From assembly GCA_937872895.1 (NCBI GenBank), contig CALMUP010000022.1, forward strand, positions 1 through 64,000: DNA of 64,000 bases, read 5' to 3'. This document shows, piece after piece, positions 15,711 to 25,759 of the stretch; the stretch's first letter is position 1; each line of letters opens with the position of its first letter. The position numbers and the translations under genes are program-made. The notes under the pieces were generated by a model. It did not search any database. It was given only the letters and a program-made list of their open reading frames with translations, and had not been told where the DNA came from. This DNA is from an uncultured Verrucomicrobiota bacterium. Lineage in GTDB: Bacteria; Verrucomicrobiota; Kiritimatiellia; CAIVKH01.

Positions 15711-16316
15711 ATGGACGGACCCCGAACAGCATGTTGGCGTTTCCCGTGGTTGATCTGGCTGGCCTTGGTGGCCGGTCTGATCGCGTTGAACGCCGCGACC
15801 CAGCCTTACGAGGACGAACTGTCGCTGGTCCCGCCGACCAAGGCCTACTACCTTGATCTGATCTGGTACCTCGATGACCTCATCGGCCCCTCCTTTTTCG
15901 GATTGGCCGGCATTCTCCTGCTGTGCCAGAGCGGTTTTCGCCGCCGGAACTGGCCGATTACCGGCCTCGGCCTCGCCTGCCTGTTCTTCTGCTTCGGCGA
16001 CAGCATGGACATCCACTGGGTGTTGCCGAGCGGCATCGAGCGGGAGAGCTACGCGGTGTCGTTCTCGAGCTGGATGAGCAAGGTGATGGTGGTGATCACC
16101 TTCTGCTTTTTCCTGATCCATGCCTACGACCTGTTGTCGCGACCGGCCCAGAAGAACCTGATCTTCGCCTTCATGCTGCTCTACATCGACCAGATCCAGA
16201 TGTCGATCAGCTTTGATTTCGCCGGCTACATGTTCCACGTGTTCGAGGAAAGCCTCGAGGTCGTGACCGCGCTGGTCCTGACCTTCGGCGTGGCGCGCTT
16301 GCCGATCAAGGCGTGA
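15711..16316 (+). CDS. Polytopic membrane protein of unknown function
   Basis: The product has 201 residues with about six hydrophobic helices (for example LIWLALVAGLIALNA, FFGLAGILLLCQ, VMVVITFCFFLIHAYDLL, EVVTALVLTFGVARL). I do not recognise a family. ATG 15711 places the first helix close to the N-terminus; a longer reading from 15606 adds a non-membrane tail without a ribosome site. Its stop overlaps the end of the convergent amylase gene by 11 nt. Confidence 0.6.
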   Translation: MDGPRTACWRFPWLIWLALVAGLIALNAATQPYEDELSLVPPTKAYYLDLIWYLDDLIGPSFFGLAGILLLCQSGFRRRNWPITGLGLACLFFCFGDSMDIHWVLPSGIERESYAVSFSSWMSKVMVVITFCFFLIHAYDLLSRPAQKNLIFAFMLLYIDQIQMSISFDFAGYMFHVFEESLEVVTALVLTFGVARLPIKA

Positions 16317-18453
16317 TTGCCGCCGGCGGCGCGGGCAGCGTCGACAGGGGGATCGCCAGCATACCACCATCCGCAGGCAACCGGTGTCCGGGGATTTCCT
16401 CCGCGCGGTCGTCCGTTCCGTACAGCGAGGTCCAGACATGGATCGTACCCGGATGATCGGCCGGCACTTCGAACGCCGCCTCGAGCACGCCGTGTTGATC
16501 GGCGATCGACCAGTGCGGCCGGGTGGTTCCGCGCACGCTGGTGTAGTCGGAGTCACCCTCGTCGCTGATGATCACCTGATAGGCCGGCACATCGCCGCGT
16601 TTCTGCCATGGCGCGGCGTACCGGTTCGTGGACGCATCGAACTGGACGAGGATGAACCGGTCGTATCCGACCGGTGCCGGATCGACCGCCACATACGCCA
16701 GCCGCGTGGCCGGATCGTAGGCCGCATGCAGGGTCGTGATGGACCCGGTGGCCACCGGATGCGCGACCGCGTCCAGCCATCCATCGGCGGTGAAGGGGAT
16801 GTTGAGGGACGGCGCGGTGGAAACGAGGGTGGTTGTTTCGACGACGGGCTCCGGCGCGAGCGGTTGGTGTTCGGATGGTCGCACCAGCAGCAGCGTGGTG
16901 TCCGCCGGAATCACACCGTTGTAGGGTGTCCCGGTTAGCGCATCGACCAACGTTTCCCCGGTAGCGTGCGGAACTGCCGTGGTCGAATTGTTCATCGCGA
17001 CCACGATCTGCTGGCCATCGAGCGAACGGGTGAACACGAAACGGCCCGCCTGCGGTTCATCCGCGATGACCGTCAGGTCGCCGCGCGACAGGGCCGGATA
17101 AAGGTCCCGCACCCGGTTCAGCTGTTGGATCAACCGATAATGGGCGTGGTTGCGGTTGAAGTGTACGGGCGAAGGGGACGCCCCGGCCTCGAACATCGGC
17201 TCCCGCGCGCGGTGTCCCTTGCTCCCGCTGAAGCCCTGCTCCGTCCCGTAATACACGCACGGGATGGCCGGGCTCGCATACAGCAAGGTCAGGACCGCGC
17301 GGAGCCGGTTGGTGTCGCCATCCAGGTAGGAATCGTTGAGCAGACGCGCCCGGTCATGGTTGTCGGCAAAACCGACGAGCAGGTTGTCGCCCGCAGGTCC
17401 GTACTCGGGAAGGCGGGACCACCGATCGGTGATCTGGCGGGTCGGCCCGCGGTTGCGCCATACTTCGATCAGCGTGAAATAGTAGGGGTAATACAACGCC
17501 GAGGGAAAGGCCGCCTCGCGGGTCAGCCGCGATACATCCTCGTCGCGTCCGCGCAGGGCCTCGGCGAAAATCAGGAAATTGGTTTTGCCGAGCAAGGCCG
17601 CACCGTCGCGCAGTGCCGGCAGCACTTCGCGCCAGAAGTCCATCTCCACATGGTGCGCGGTGTCGACCCGGAATCCATCGCAGTCGGTGGCGGCGATCAG
17701 CGCGAGGTGGCTGTCCAGCAGCCAACGCCGTATCCGCGGATCCTCGGTGCGCAGGTCGGCCAGGCCCTGCAGGTCGCCGATGACATTCTGGCGGTCGTTT
17801 TCCCAGTCGTTGATCGAACCATGTCCATGGAACAATGAGATGTCGTTGAAGGGTGGGGGAAACACCGCCTGGGGATCGCCCCAGCGCATCGCGTAGGGCG
17901 TTTCGGAGAAGGTCGGAAATCCCGGATCGTCGGAGGTGAGCACCCGCGCCATGTGGTTGAACACGACATCGATGATGACATACAGCCCGCGTGCGTGGGC
18001 TTCATCGACCAGTAGGCGTAGCTCGTCGAGCGAACCCCAGTGCGGGTCGATCCGGTTGAAATCACTGATGTGGTAGCCGTGGTACGCGCCGCGGTGGTTG
18101 AGGAACACCGGCGAGATCCAGATCGCCTTGAATCCGAGTTCCGCCACGTAATCCAGTTGATCGCGCAATCCGGCGAAGTCCCCCCCGTGCCGGCTGTCGA
18201 AGCTGTACGGATTGAACACGCTATCGGCCGCCATCTGGTTGTTGGATGGGTCCCCGTCGAAAAACCGGTCGGTGATAATCTGGTAGATCGGTACCGAACG
18301 CCAGTCGGCCGGGGAGGGGTGGTAGCGATAACCCGGCTCATCCGCGGTGCGTGCCGGGAGCCGCGGGATCGTTCCGTCGCTTGGCCCGGCTGCCAGCGCG
18401 AGCCCGCCCAGGATGGCGATACCTGCGGCGAATACATGGAACCTGGTTTTCAT
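16306..18453 (-). CDS. Secreted GH13 alpha-amylase-family glycoside hydrolase
   Basis: The product has 715 residues with a signal peptide at 1-22 (AILGGLALAAG). The GH13 barrel (about 45-430) has region I DVVFNH, region II DGFRVDTAHH with the catalytic nucleophile Asp, region III FAEAL with the acid Glu, and region IV FADNHDRARL with the third Asp. A C-terminal beta domain (about 440-530) and an extra carbohydrate-binding-like module (to 715) follow. It should cleave alpha-1,4-glucans outside the cytoplasm. The start is 30 nt from the divergent addB start, so at least one promoter must lie inside the other gene. Confidence 0.92.
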   Translation of the reverse strand: MKTRFHVFAAGIAILGGLALAAGPSDGTIPRLPARTADEPGYRYHPSPADWRSVPIYQIITDRFFDGDPSNNQMAADSVFNPYSFDSRHGGDFAGLRDQLDYVAELGFKAIWISPVFLNHRGAYHGYHISDFNRIDPHWGSLDELRLLVDEAHARGLYVIIDVVFNHMARVLTSDDPGFPTFSETPYAMRWGDPQAVFPPPFNDISLFHGHGSINDWENDRQNVIGDLQGLADLRTEDPRIRRWLLDSHLALIAATDCDGFRVDTAHHVEMDFWREVLPALRDGAALLGKTNFLIFAEALRGRDEDVSRLTREAAFPSALYYPYYFTLIEVWRNRGPTRQITDRWSRLPEYGPAGDNLLVGFADNHDRARLLNDSYLDGDTNRLRAVLTLLYASPAIPCVYYGTEQGFSGSKGHRAREPMFEAGASPSPVHFNRNHAHYRLIQQLNRVRDLYPALSRGDLTVIADEPQAGRFVFTRSLDGQQIVVAMNNSTTAVPHATGETLVDALTGTPYNGVIPADTTLLLVRPSEHQPLAPEPVVETTTLVSTAPSLNIPFTADGWLDAVAHPVATGSITTLHAAYDPATRLAYVAVDPAPVGYDRFILVQFDASTNRYAAPWQKRGDVPAYQVIISDEGDSDYTSVRGTTRPHWSIADQHGVLEAAFEVPADHPGTIHVWTSLYGTDDRAEEIPGHRLPADGGMLAIPLSTLPAPPAAITP

Positions 18454-18483
18454 CGCTTGCGGCACGGTCGTGAACCTAGCACT

Positions 18484-21342
18484 ATGGGACGCGAGATGCA
18501 CCTGAAACCGTATTTTCTCGGTTGGACACGCACGCTGGCCGACGCGGTGGCTGAGCGGGTGATGGCCGCGGCCACGGAGCCGTGGTCGCTCCGTGACACC
18601 ATGGTTATCGTTCCGACCGCCCAGGCTGGCCGCCGGCTCCGACGCGCTTTGGCCCTGCGCGCCGATGCACACGGAGCCGGCGTGCTGACCGGTCCCGTGG
18701 TTACGCCGTTCCAGGTATTTCATCTGCTGGCCGGCGAACGGCGATTGGTGGATGAAACGGACCTTCGCGCCATCTGGATGGAGGCCTTGACGACGGAACG
18801 AATCCGGCAACTGTCCGGCTTGTATCCGCAATCACCCGTCCAACCCGATATCGCCTGGCGGCGCGTGGCCGTCGACCGTTTGCTGGAGGTGCGCGCTCAG
18901 GTCGCCGAGGCCGGCCTGACCCTCGATGACATCGCCGCATCCGATGATGTGCACGCCGCCGAGAAACCACGGTGGCGCGATATCGCCCTGCTTGAATCCG
19001 TGGTGAAGCTACGACTCGCCGAAACAGGCTGGACCGACCCGGTGGCCTTCCAGCTGGAAGCAGCGCGCACCGCTCCTCCTCCGGATGGCATCCGCCGCGT
19101 GGTGCTCGCCGCCTGTCCGGATCTCGCACCGCTGGTCCGGACCCTGTTGTCCCGGTGGTCCGACTCCGTCGCAATCGAAATCCTGATCCATGGCACACCC
19201 GATCTCGCCGACACCGCGCTCGATGCCTGGGGTTGTCCGCAATCCGCTTACTGGAAAAACGACGCGTTGCTGGATCTGGAGGCGGCCCACGTTACGATCC
19301 GTATCGTCGACCAGCCGCGCGAACAGGCTGCCGCGGTGGGCGAAGCCCTGGCCGCCTATTCCGCGTGGGCCGCGGCCGGTCGCTTTGCCGTCGGGGTTCC
19401 GGATGAATCGGTCACCCCGTTCGTCGTGCGCCAACTCGAGCAGATGGGGTGTCCGACCTTCGACCCCTCCGGCACGTCCTACCGGATGCATCCGATCTTC
19501 CGTCTTGTCGAAGCCTGGGTGGCCCTGGCCGGGAAACGCAACCACGAGACGCTGCGCGAGTGGATCCGGCACGCTGATGTCATGGCCTACCTGCGCCGCA
19601 CGCTGAAGGTGGAACCCGCCGCTCTCATCCACGAGCTCGATACGGCGCAGAACGAGTTCCTGCCCGTCTCGCTCGACGACCTCGCCGTTCACATTGACCG
19701 GAGGGCCGGCGACTTTCCCGGATTAAGCGATGTGCTGCGCTGGTTGCTCCCGCGCCTGGACCATCCCGAGGTGCGTCGTCCTGTGGCGGTGATGTCCCTG
19801 CTGTCCGAGATCCACACCGATACCTCGCTGACCCCGGGTCAGCCCGCCGATGACGACTTCATGGAGGTCGCACGGCACGTCAGCGATGCCGTGGCCGCCG
19901 CCGAACGCTGGGCACCGCTGCTCCGCGGATTGGACGATGCCGCCTGGTGCCATCTACTGATCGAAAGCGGCTCCGCGCACCGCCTGGTCGCGGATCACCG
20001 AACCGGTGCCATGGAGCTGGAGGGCTGGCTCGAACTGCCCTGGAACGATGCCCCGCTCGCCGTGGTGACCGGCATGAACGAGGGTTCGGTGCCCTCCGGA
20101 CGCATGGATCACCTCTTCCTGCCGGACTCGGTGCGCGAACGGCTGGGCATGCGGTGCGATGCCACCCGGTTTGCCCGCGACGCCTACCTGCTGCTCGGGC
20201 TGCAGGAGTCACGCCGCGCCGAGGGACATCTCGTGCTCATCGCCGGACGTCAATCCGAACAGGGCGATGTCCTGAAGCCGTCACGCCTGTTCTGGCGCTG
20301 TCCCGATGAGGTACTCGTCCGGCGCGCCGAGGCGTGCTTCACCGCGCAGGAACAGGTTGTGTCGCTCCCGGAACGCGCCTTCGCCACACCGCTGAACCTG
20401 TCTCCACCCGATGACCAGGCACGCCAACGACTGGTCCGTCCGGTGATGAATGTGACCGACTTTTCCGCGTATCTGCGCTGCCCGTTCCGCTACTACCTGA
20501 CCCGGATCCTGCAGATGGAAGGCGTGGACGATGCCAAGGAGGAGCTGGACGACCTCGACTTCGGCCATCTCGTGCACGATGCGCTGGAACAGTTCGGCCG
20601 CGATCCGCACCTCCCGTACCTTCATGATGCCGATGCCGTCGCGACCTTTCTCGGCGAACGGGTGCGCGAAACGGTGGCCCGCCAGTATGGTGCGCGTCCA
20701 CCCGTGGTGGTGCGCCTGCAGGCGGAATCAGCGATTCAACGATTGCGCGGCTTTGCCCGGGTCCACGTCGACGAACTCGCGTCGGGCTGGCGTCTGGTCG
20801 AGGTCGAGCGCCGCTGTGTCATGAAGATGGATGGGTATGAAGTGCGCGGGAAGATCGACCGCATCGACCGCCATGCCGATGGTCGCTGGCGGGTGCTGGA
20901 CTACAAGACCTCCGATCGCTCCACGCGCACGCCCGCCGCCGCCCACCTGGTCGCGCCCCGCGAGCAGGATGCCCGCCCTTACGTCGGCGTTTCGGTCGTC
21001 ACCGGTCGCAGCAAGGAACCGACCTTGCGGCATTGGGCCGATCTGCAATTGCCCCTCTACATCGCCTTCACCCGCGAGGCCTTCCCGGAGGCTGAATTCT
21101 TATCGGCCGGTTACCTCCAGCTCACCAAGGCGGTTTCCGATATCCAGGTCAGCGTCTGGGAGGAGCTCGACGAATCACTCGCGGCATCGGGGCTGGACTG
21201 TGCGCGCGGCATCATCGCCGATATCCAGCGCGGCAACTTCGGTCCGGCACTGGTCGCCTACAACAACGACACGTTCGATGAACGCTGGTGGCCGGAGTTC
21301 GCCGAGCAACTGACACCGCCCGGGACGGGGAGAAGGGTATGA
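18484..21342 (+). CDS. addB: AddB-like helicase/exonuclease subunit
   Basis: The product has 952 residues. The N-terminal half is helicase-like without an intact Walker A (MVIVPTAQAGRRLRRAL in its place), as in AddB. The C-terminal PD-(D/E)XK nuclease runs from about 660 (VTDFSAYLRCPFRYYL, DFGHLVHDALEQF, WRVLDYKTSDRS). The D and K of the active site are visible. The typical AddB four-Cys iron-sulfur set is not evident. It pairs with the next gene to process double-strand breaks for RecA. ATG 18496 is an alternative start with GGGA upstream. It overlaps addA by 4 nt. Confidence 0.85.
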   Translation: MGREMHLKPYFLGWTRTLADAVAERVMAAATEPWSLRDTMVIVPTAQAGRRLRRALALRADAHGAGVLTGPVVTPFQVFHLLAGERRLVDETDLRAIWMEALTTERIRQLSGLYPQSPVQPDIAWRRVAVDRLLEVRAQVAEAGLTLDDIAASDDVHAAEKPRWRDIALLESVVKLRLAETGWTDPVAFQLEAARTAPPPDGIRRVVLAACPDLAPLVRTLLSRWSDSVAIEILIHGTPDLADTALDAWGCPQSAYWKNDALLDLEAAHVTIRIVDQPREQAAAVGEALAAYSAWAAAGRFAVGVPDESVTPFVVRQLEQMGCPTFDPSGTSYRMHPIFRLVEAWVALAGKRNHETLREWIRHADVMAYLRRTLKVEPAALIHELDTAQNEFLPVSLDDLAVHIDRRAGDFPGLSDVLRWLLPRLDHPEVRRPVAVMSLLSEIHTDTSLTPGQPADDDFMEVARHVSDAVAAAERWAPLLRGLDDAAWCHLLIESGSAHRLVADHRTGAMELEGWLELPWNDAPLAVVTGMNEGSVPSGRMDHLFLPDSVRERLGMRCDATRFARDAYLLLGLQESRRAEGHLVLIAGRQSEQGDVLKPSRLFWRCPDEVLVRRAEACFTAQEQVVSLPERAFATPLNLSPPDDQARQRLVRPVMNVTDFSAYLRCPFRYYLTRILQMEGVDDAKEELDDLDFGHLVHDALEQFGRDPHLPYLHDADAVATFLGERVRETVARQYGARPPVVVRLQAESAIQRLRGFARVHVDELASGWRLVEVERRCVMKMDGYEVRGKIDRIDRHADGRWRVLDYKTSDRSTRTPAAAHLVAPREQDARPYVGVSVVTGRSKEPTLRHWADLQLPLYIAFTREAFPEAEFLSAGYLQLTKAVSDIQVSVWEELDESLAASGLDCARGIIADIQRGNFGPALVAYNNDTFDERWWPEFAEQLTPPGTGRRV

Positions 21343-24300
21343 CCGCATTCCCCGGCCATCTCGCCATCTCCGCGTCCGCCGGCACCGGCAAGACCTTCCA
21401 GCTGGCTCACCGTTTTGTCCGCCTGATCATGCTCGGCGAACCCCCTGAACGCATCGTCGCCCTGACCTTCTCCCGCAAGGCCGCGCGGGAAATCTTCGAC
21501 CGGGTCATCGGCTACCTGGCCGAGGCGGGCCAGTCGGACGAGCGCGCCGCGCAACGTAATGAACGCCTCGGCATGCCGGAGCTGCGTGCACACGATTACC
21601 GCATCGCCCTGCGCCGCCTGCTCGATGCCCTTCCTCGCTCGAAGGTCGGCACCCTCGACAGTTTCATGGTGGGGATCGTCCGCGCCTTCCCGTATGAACT
21701 CGGCCTGGAGCCGGACTTCGAGGTCTTCGACAACCAGGGCCTCGAGGCGCAGTGGTGCCGGCAGGAAGCCCTGCGCACGGTCCTGCTTTCATCCCTCACC
21801 CGCGACGACGAATGGCGCACCTTCTTCGAGTCCTTCAAGCTGGCCACCTACGGCGTCGAGGAAAAACGCGCCGGCCAGATCCTCCACAACCTGCTCGTGG
21901 AGTACCAGGGCCTCTACCGGCAGCAGCCCGACGGACGCCGCTGGGGTCTCGATGCCGCCGCCGGCCACCCGACCTTCCCCGACCGCTCCGCGTGGCTGAA
22001 GGGAATCACCGAATTCCGGGCCCTCGCCGCCGCCGAACCCTGGAAGAGTGCCACCATCGGTTTCTGGACCGAGTTCTGCGACAACCTCGGCGAATGGCAA
22101 CCCGAGTTGGAATTCACGACCCGCATCTCGTACATCCTGGAACGCATCCTTCCGGTACGCGTTCAGCTCGGCCACCAACCGATACCGTTGAAATTCGGCC
22201 GCGAGAACTTCACCGTGTCCGTCAAGCTGGGCGCGAAACTCGCCGCGTTGCTCCAGTTCATGGCCGACGAAGTCATCCGCCTCTATGCCATCCGCACGAA
22301 AGGCATGTTCCGTTTGATCGAACGTTGCGAGGGCGTGTACGACGACCAGATCCGCCGCCGCGGCATGCTGACCTTCGAGGATGCGCTGCTGGCGCTGCGG
22401 GACCATCGCCTGTCGACCGACGATGCCGGTGAACCCTCCGCCGGCCGGCTTGCCATCGATTACCGTCTCGATGGCAAGCTGGATCACTGGCTGATCGACG
22501 AATTCCAGGACACCAGCACGCTCCAGTGGCACGTCCTCGCCAACCTCGTCGATGAAGTCGTGCAGGACACCAGCCGTCGCCGCACGTTCTTCTATGTCGG
22601 CGACGTCAAGCAGGCCATCTACGGATGGCGCGGAGGCAATGCCGCCCTGTTCGAGCAGATCCTCGCCCGCTACAACTGCGCCGGCCCGGTCATCGAGCGC
22701 AAACCGCTCGACGTCTCGTTCCGCTCATGCCGGCCGATCATCGACACGGTGAACCTCGTGTTCGGCGACCTCGCATCCCGCGTGGACCCGCAGGTCGCCG
22801 CCTGGTGGCGGCAGTCGTGGCAACACCATTCCTGCGGACCCACGGTTCCGGCGAACGGCTACGCCGGTCTGTTGCTGATCGCGCGTGGCGGCAGGGAGGA
22901 GGAACGCAGCGATGCCGATATCCGGCTGGATGCCGCCGCCGACCTGCTGGCGCGCATCGATCCCGTCGCCCGCGGGCGGACTGCCGCCGTGCTGTGCCGG
23001 GGCAACGACATGGCTCGCCGTTTGGCCGAACGCCTGCGTGCCCGCCATCCACACCTGCCCGTCGTGCTCGAAGGCCAGATCCATATCACGGACAATCCGG
23101 CGGTCAGCCTGCTGCTCAGCCTGCTCGGTTGTGCCGAACATCCGGGCGACCGGTTTGCCGCCTGCCATGTGCGGATGAGTCCGCTCGCCGACCAGCTTGC
23201 GGATCCCCGGGAGGTGTTCGCCTCGGTGCAGCGCGACGGATTCCGCGCCACCCTCGCTCGCTGGGCCGGTCTCCTGCGTGAACGGGTTCCCGTGACCCCC
23301 TTCGAGGCGATGCGCATCGGGCAGTTGCTGGATTTCGCCGCGCTGGCCGATCTCGAACCTTCCCGCCACATCGACCGCTTCGTCGCCTCGGTCCGGCAGT
23401 TCACCGTCGCGGAATCGTCCAGCCGCCGGGCCATCCGCATCATGACCATCCATAAATCCAAAGGGTTGGATTTCGACGTCGTCGTCCTGCCCGACCTGCA
23501 AGGCCAGGCCGCGGGCGGACTGGGACCGCCGCTGGTTCAATGGACCGACGACCGGTTGACCCCGGACTGGATCATGCAGCCCATGCGCAAGAACCTCGTC
23601 CAGTTGGACGAGCGATTGACGGCCTGCCGCACGGCCGAGGCGCAACGCGAGGACTTCGAGGATCTCTGCGTGCTCTATGTCGCCATGACCCGGTCCGCCC
23701 GCGCCCTCTACCTCGTGGTGACGCAAACCGCCGAGACAAGCACGGCCGGTCACCACGCGAACCTGTTGCTCGATACGCTGGTGAAGGGCGATGCCCGCGC
23801 TCCGGCACTGGATGGCGTGGACGGGACCATGGCCTATGCCGCCGGGGATCCGCGCTGGTTCGAGGCCTTTCCGGTTCAGGACCGCGAGCAGGCAGGGGAA
23901 CCGGCGGCTCCGACGCCGATCACCATCCCGTTCGCCCTCGAATCCGAGGAGCGCGCCACGCCCTCGCGTGGCGCCGAGTTCGAGCGCAAGGCCTCGCTGG
24001 TTTTCGACCCGAACCTGCGCGCCCGCCGCGAAACCGGCACCGCCGTGCATGCCATCTGGCAGCGGATCACCTGGGTCGCCAAACCCGAGGACCTGCGTGC
24101 GGCCATACCGCCCGGGGCACCGGAGGACATCCGTCGACACGTCGAGCACTGTGCCGCCTCGCCCGAGATCCTGGACCTGCTGCGGCAGCCTGATGGACCG
24201 GTCGAGGTGTGGCGCGAACAGCCCTTCGAGGTCGTACTGGGCGGGACCTGGATTTCCGGTGTGTTTGACCGCGTGGTCGTCCGGCGGGATGCAAGCGGTC

Positions 24301-24500
24301 GCGTCGTATCCGTCGATATCATCGACTTCAAGACCAACCATCTAGAGGATCAGGCCGAAGCCCTTCAACGGTTGATCGACCATTACCGGCCGCAGATGGA
24401 CACCTACCGCGACGTCGTGAAACGGCTGCTCGCGCTCGACGCCCAACCCATCCGCCGGATCCTCGTGTTTTCCGCCATCGGTCGGATTGCCATCCTTTAG
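21339..24500 (+). CDS. addA: AddA-like UvrD/RecB-type helicase-nuclease
   Basis: The product has 1,053 residues. SF1A motifs are all present: Walker A SASAGTGKTFQL, motif II DEFQDTSTLQW, motif III YVGDVKQAIYGWRGG, motif V MTIHKSKGLDFDVVVLPDL and motif VI YVAMTRSARALYLV. The C-terminal nuclease shows GTAVHAIWQR and VDIIDFKTNH. With AddB it forms the RecBCD-type resection complex. ATG 21339 has AAGGG immediately upstream and forms an ATGA overlap with the addB stop. Confidence 0.93.
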   Translation: MTAFPGHLAISASAGTGKTFQLAHRFVRLIMLGEPPERIVALTFSRKAAREIFDRVIGYLAEAGQSDERAAQRNERLGMPELRAHDYRIALRRLLDALPRSKVGTLDSFMVGIVRAFPYELGLEPDFEVFDNQGLEAQWCRQEALRTVLLSSLTRDDEWRTFFESFKLATYGVEEKRAGQILHNLLVEYQGLYRQQPDGRRWGLDAAAGHPTFPDRSAWLKGITEFRALAAAEPWKSATIGFWTEFCDNLGEWQPELEFTTRISYILERILPVRVQLGHQPIPLKFGRENFTVSVKLGAKLAALLQFMADEVIRLYAIRTKGMFRLIERCEGVYDDQIRRRGMLTFEDALLALRDHRLSTDDAGEPSAGRLAIDYRLDGKLDHWLIDEFQDTSTLQWHVLANLVDEVVQDTSRRRTFFYVGDVKQAIYGWRGGNAALFEQILARYNCAGPVIERKPLDVSFRSCRPIIDTVNLVFGDLASRVDPQVAAWWRQSWQHHSCGPTVPANGYAGLLLIARGGREEERSDADIRLDAAADLLARIDPVARGRTAAVLCRGNDMARRLAERLRARHPHLPVVLEGQIHITDNPAVSLLLSLLGCAEHPGDRFAACHVRMSPLADQLADPREVFASVQRDGFRATLARWAGLLRERVPVTPFEAMRIGQLLDFAALADLEPSRHIDRFVASVRQFTVAESSSRRAIRIMTIHKSKGLDFDVVVLPDLQGQAAGGLGPPLVQWTDDRLTPDWIMQPMRKNLVQLDERLTACRTAEAQREDFEDLCVLYVAMTRSARALYLVVTQTAETSTAGHHANLLLDTLVKGDARAPALDGVDGTMAYAAGDPRWFEAFPVQDREQAGEPAAPTPITIPFALESEERATPSRGAEFERKASLVFDPNLRARRETGTAVHAIWQRITWVAKPEDLRAAIPPGAPEDIRRHVEHCAASPEILDLLRQPDGPVEVWREQPFEVVLGGTWISGVFDRVVVRRDASGRVVSVDIIDFKTNHLEDQAEALQRLIDHYRPQMDTYRDVVKRLLALDAQPIRRILVFSAIGRIAIL

Positions 24501-24583
24501 TTCACAACCCCGGCAGGCAGCCGGAATTTTCTTCGCAACCGATCGCTAAAACGTTACCATGCCTGCCTTTTTGAGGAGAAACC

Positions 24584-25642
24584 ATGATCAAGGTCAAAAT
24601 TGTCGGAGCGGGTGGATACGGCGGTGTCGGTATCACCGAGTTGCTGCTCGGGCATCCGGAAGCGACCATCACCACGCTGGTCGCCGCCACGGAAACCGGC
24701 ATGAAGATGAGCGAGCTGTATCCGCACCTCGACGGATTCTGCGACCTTCCGATCCTCAAGCCGGACGATCCGGCCGCGCAGGAGCCGGCCGATGTCGTGT
24801 TCTTCTCGACCCCCGACGGGGTGGGCATGGTCCAGGCGCGGGCCGAGCTGGCCAAGGGCGCAAAGGTCATCGATTACAGCGGCGACTTCCGGTTCGCCTC
24901 GGTGGAGGATTATGCCGAATACGCCCGTCGCATCGGCAAGGATCCGGTTCACAAGGCCCCCGACTTGCTGACCCAGACCGTGTACGGCGTGCCGGAGATC
25001 CAGCGCGAGAAGATCACCCGCGAGCGGCGTATCGTCGGGAATCCCGGCTGCTTCGCGGTCGGCGTGATCATCGGCCTCGCCCCCGCCGCGAAGTTCAACC
25101 TCGTCGAGGACAACAGCATCATCTGCGATTGCAAGAGCGCGGTCTCCGGCGCCGGCAAGAAGCCCGCCCCCGGATTCCACTTCCCCGCCCGCTACGACAA
25201 CATGAACGCCTACCGGCTTACCGGGCACCAGCATGTGGTCGAGGTCGAGCAGGCGTTGACCCGTATTTCCGGCAAACCGGTCGCGATCACCTTCACCACG
25301 CAGGTCGTCCCGATGTGCCGCGGCATCCTGTCCTGCCTGTACGGCCAGTTGCGCGACGGCATCACCTACGAGCAGGTGCTGGAAGCCTACCGCACCTACC
25401 ACCAGGGCAATCACTTCGTGCGCGTCTATGACCGCACCGCGAATGTCGGTACCGCCAACGTACGCGGCAGCAACTTCTGCAACCTCGTGGTCGATGTCGA
25501 TGAGCGGACGCGCAAGCTGCGGGTCATCTCCCACATCGACAACCTGATGAAGGGGCAGGCCGGCAGCGCCCTGCAGAACATGAACCTGATCATGGGTCTT
25601 CCGGAGAAAATGGGGTTGGACAAGCCGGGAAATTATCCGTAG
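24584..25642 (+). CDS. argC: N-acetyl-gamma-glutamyl-phosphate reductase
   Basis: NADPH-dependent step of arginine biosynthesis. 352 residues, with nucleotide-binding VKIVGAGGYGGVGITELLL, catalytic C156 in GNPGCFAVG, SAVSGAGKKP, and HQHVVEVEQAL containing the conserved His. GAGGAGAAACC precedes the ATG. Other arg genes are not in the window. Confidence 0.94.
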   Translation: MIKVKIVGAGGYGGVGITELLLGHPEATITTLVAATETGMKMSELYPHLDGFCDLPILKPDDPAAQEPADVVFFSTPDGVGMVQARAELAKGAKVIDYSGDFRFASVEDYAEYARRIGKDPVHKAPDLLTQTVYGVPEIQREKITRERRIVGNPGCFAVGVIIGLAPAAKFNLVEDNSIICDCKSAVSGAGKKPAPGFHFPARYDNMNAYRLTGHQHVVEVEQALTRISGKPVAITFTTQVVPMCRGILSCLYGQLRDGITYEQVLEAYRTYHQGNHFVRVYDRTANVGTANVRGSNFCNLVVDVDERTRKLRVISHIDNLMKGQAGSALQNMNLIMGLPEKMGLDKPGNYP

Positions 25643-25735
25643 CGAGGACGCTACGGACAACGTTCAACATTCAACCTCCAACGTACAATATATGAATGTT
25701 GGACGTTGGATGTTGGAAGTTGAACGTTGCGCTTC
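25638..25735. repeat. Palindromic intergenic repeat cluster, copy 1
   Basis: First a 7-bp stem CCGTAGC/GCTACGG at the argC stop. Then an imperfect inverted repeat with left arm AACGTTCAACATTCAAC and right arm of GAATGTTGGACGTTGGATG and GTTGAACGTTG. The same words recur in the cluster after gpmI. Confidence 0.7.
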
Positions 25736-25759
25736 GCTTGAAATTCGAATGGAGAATAG

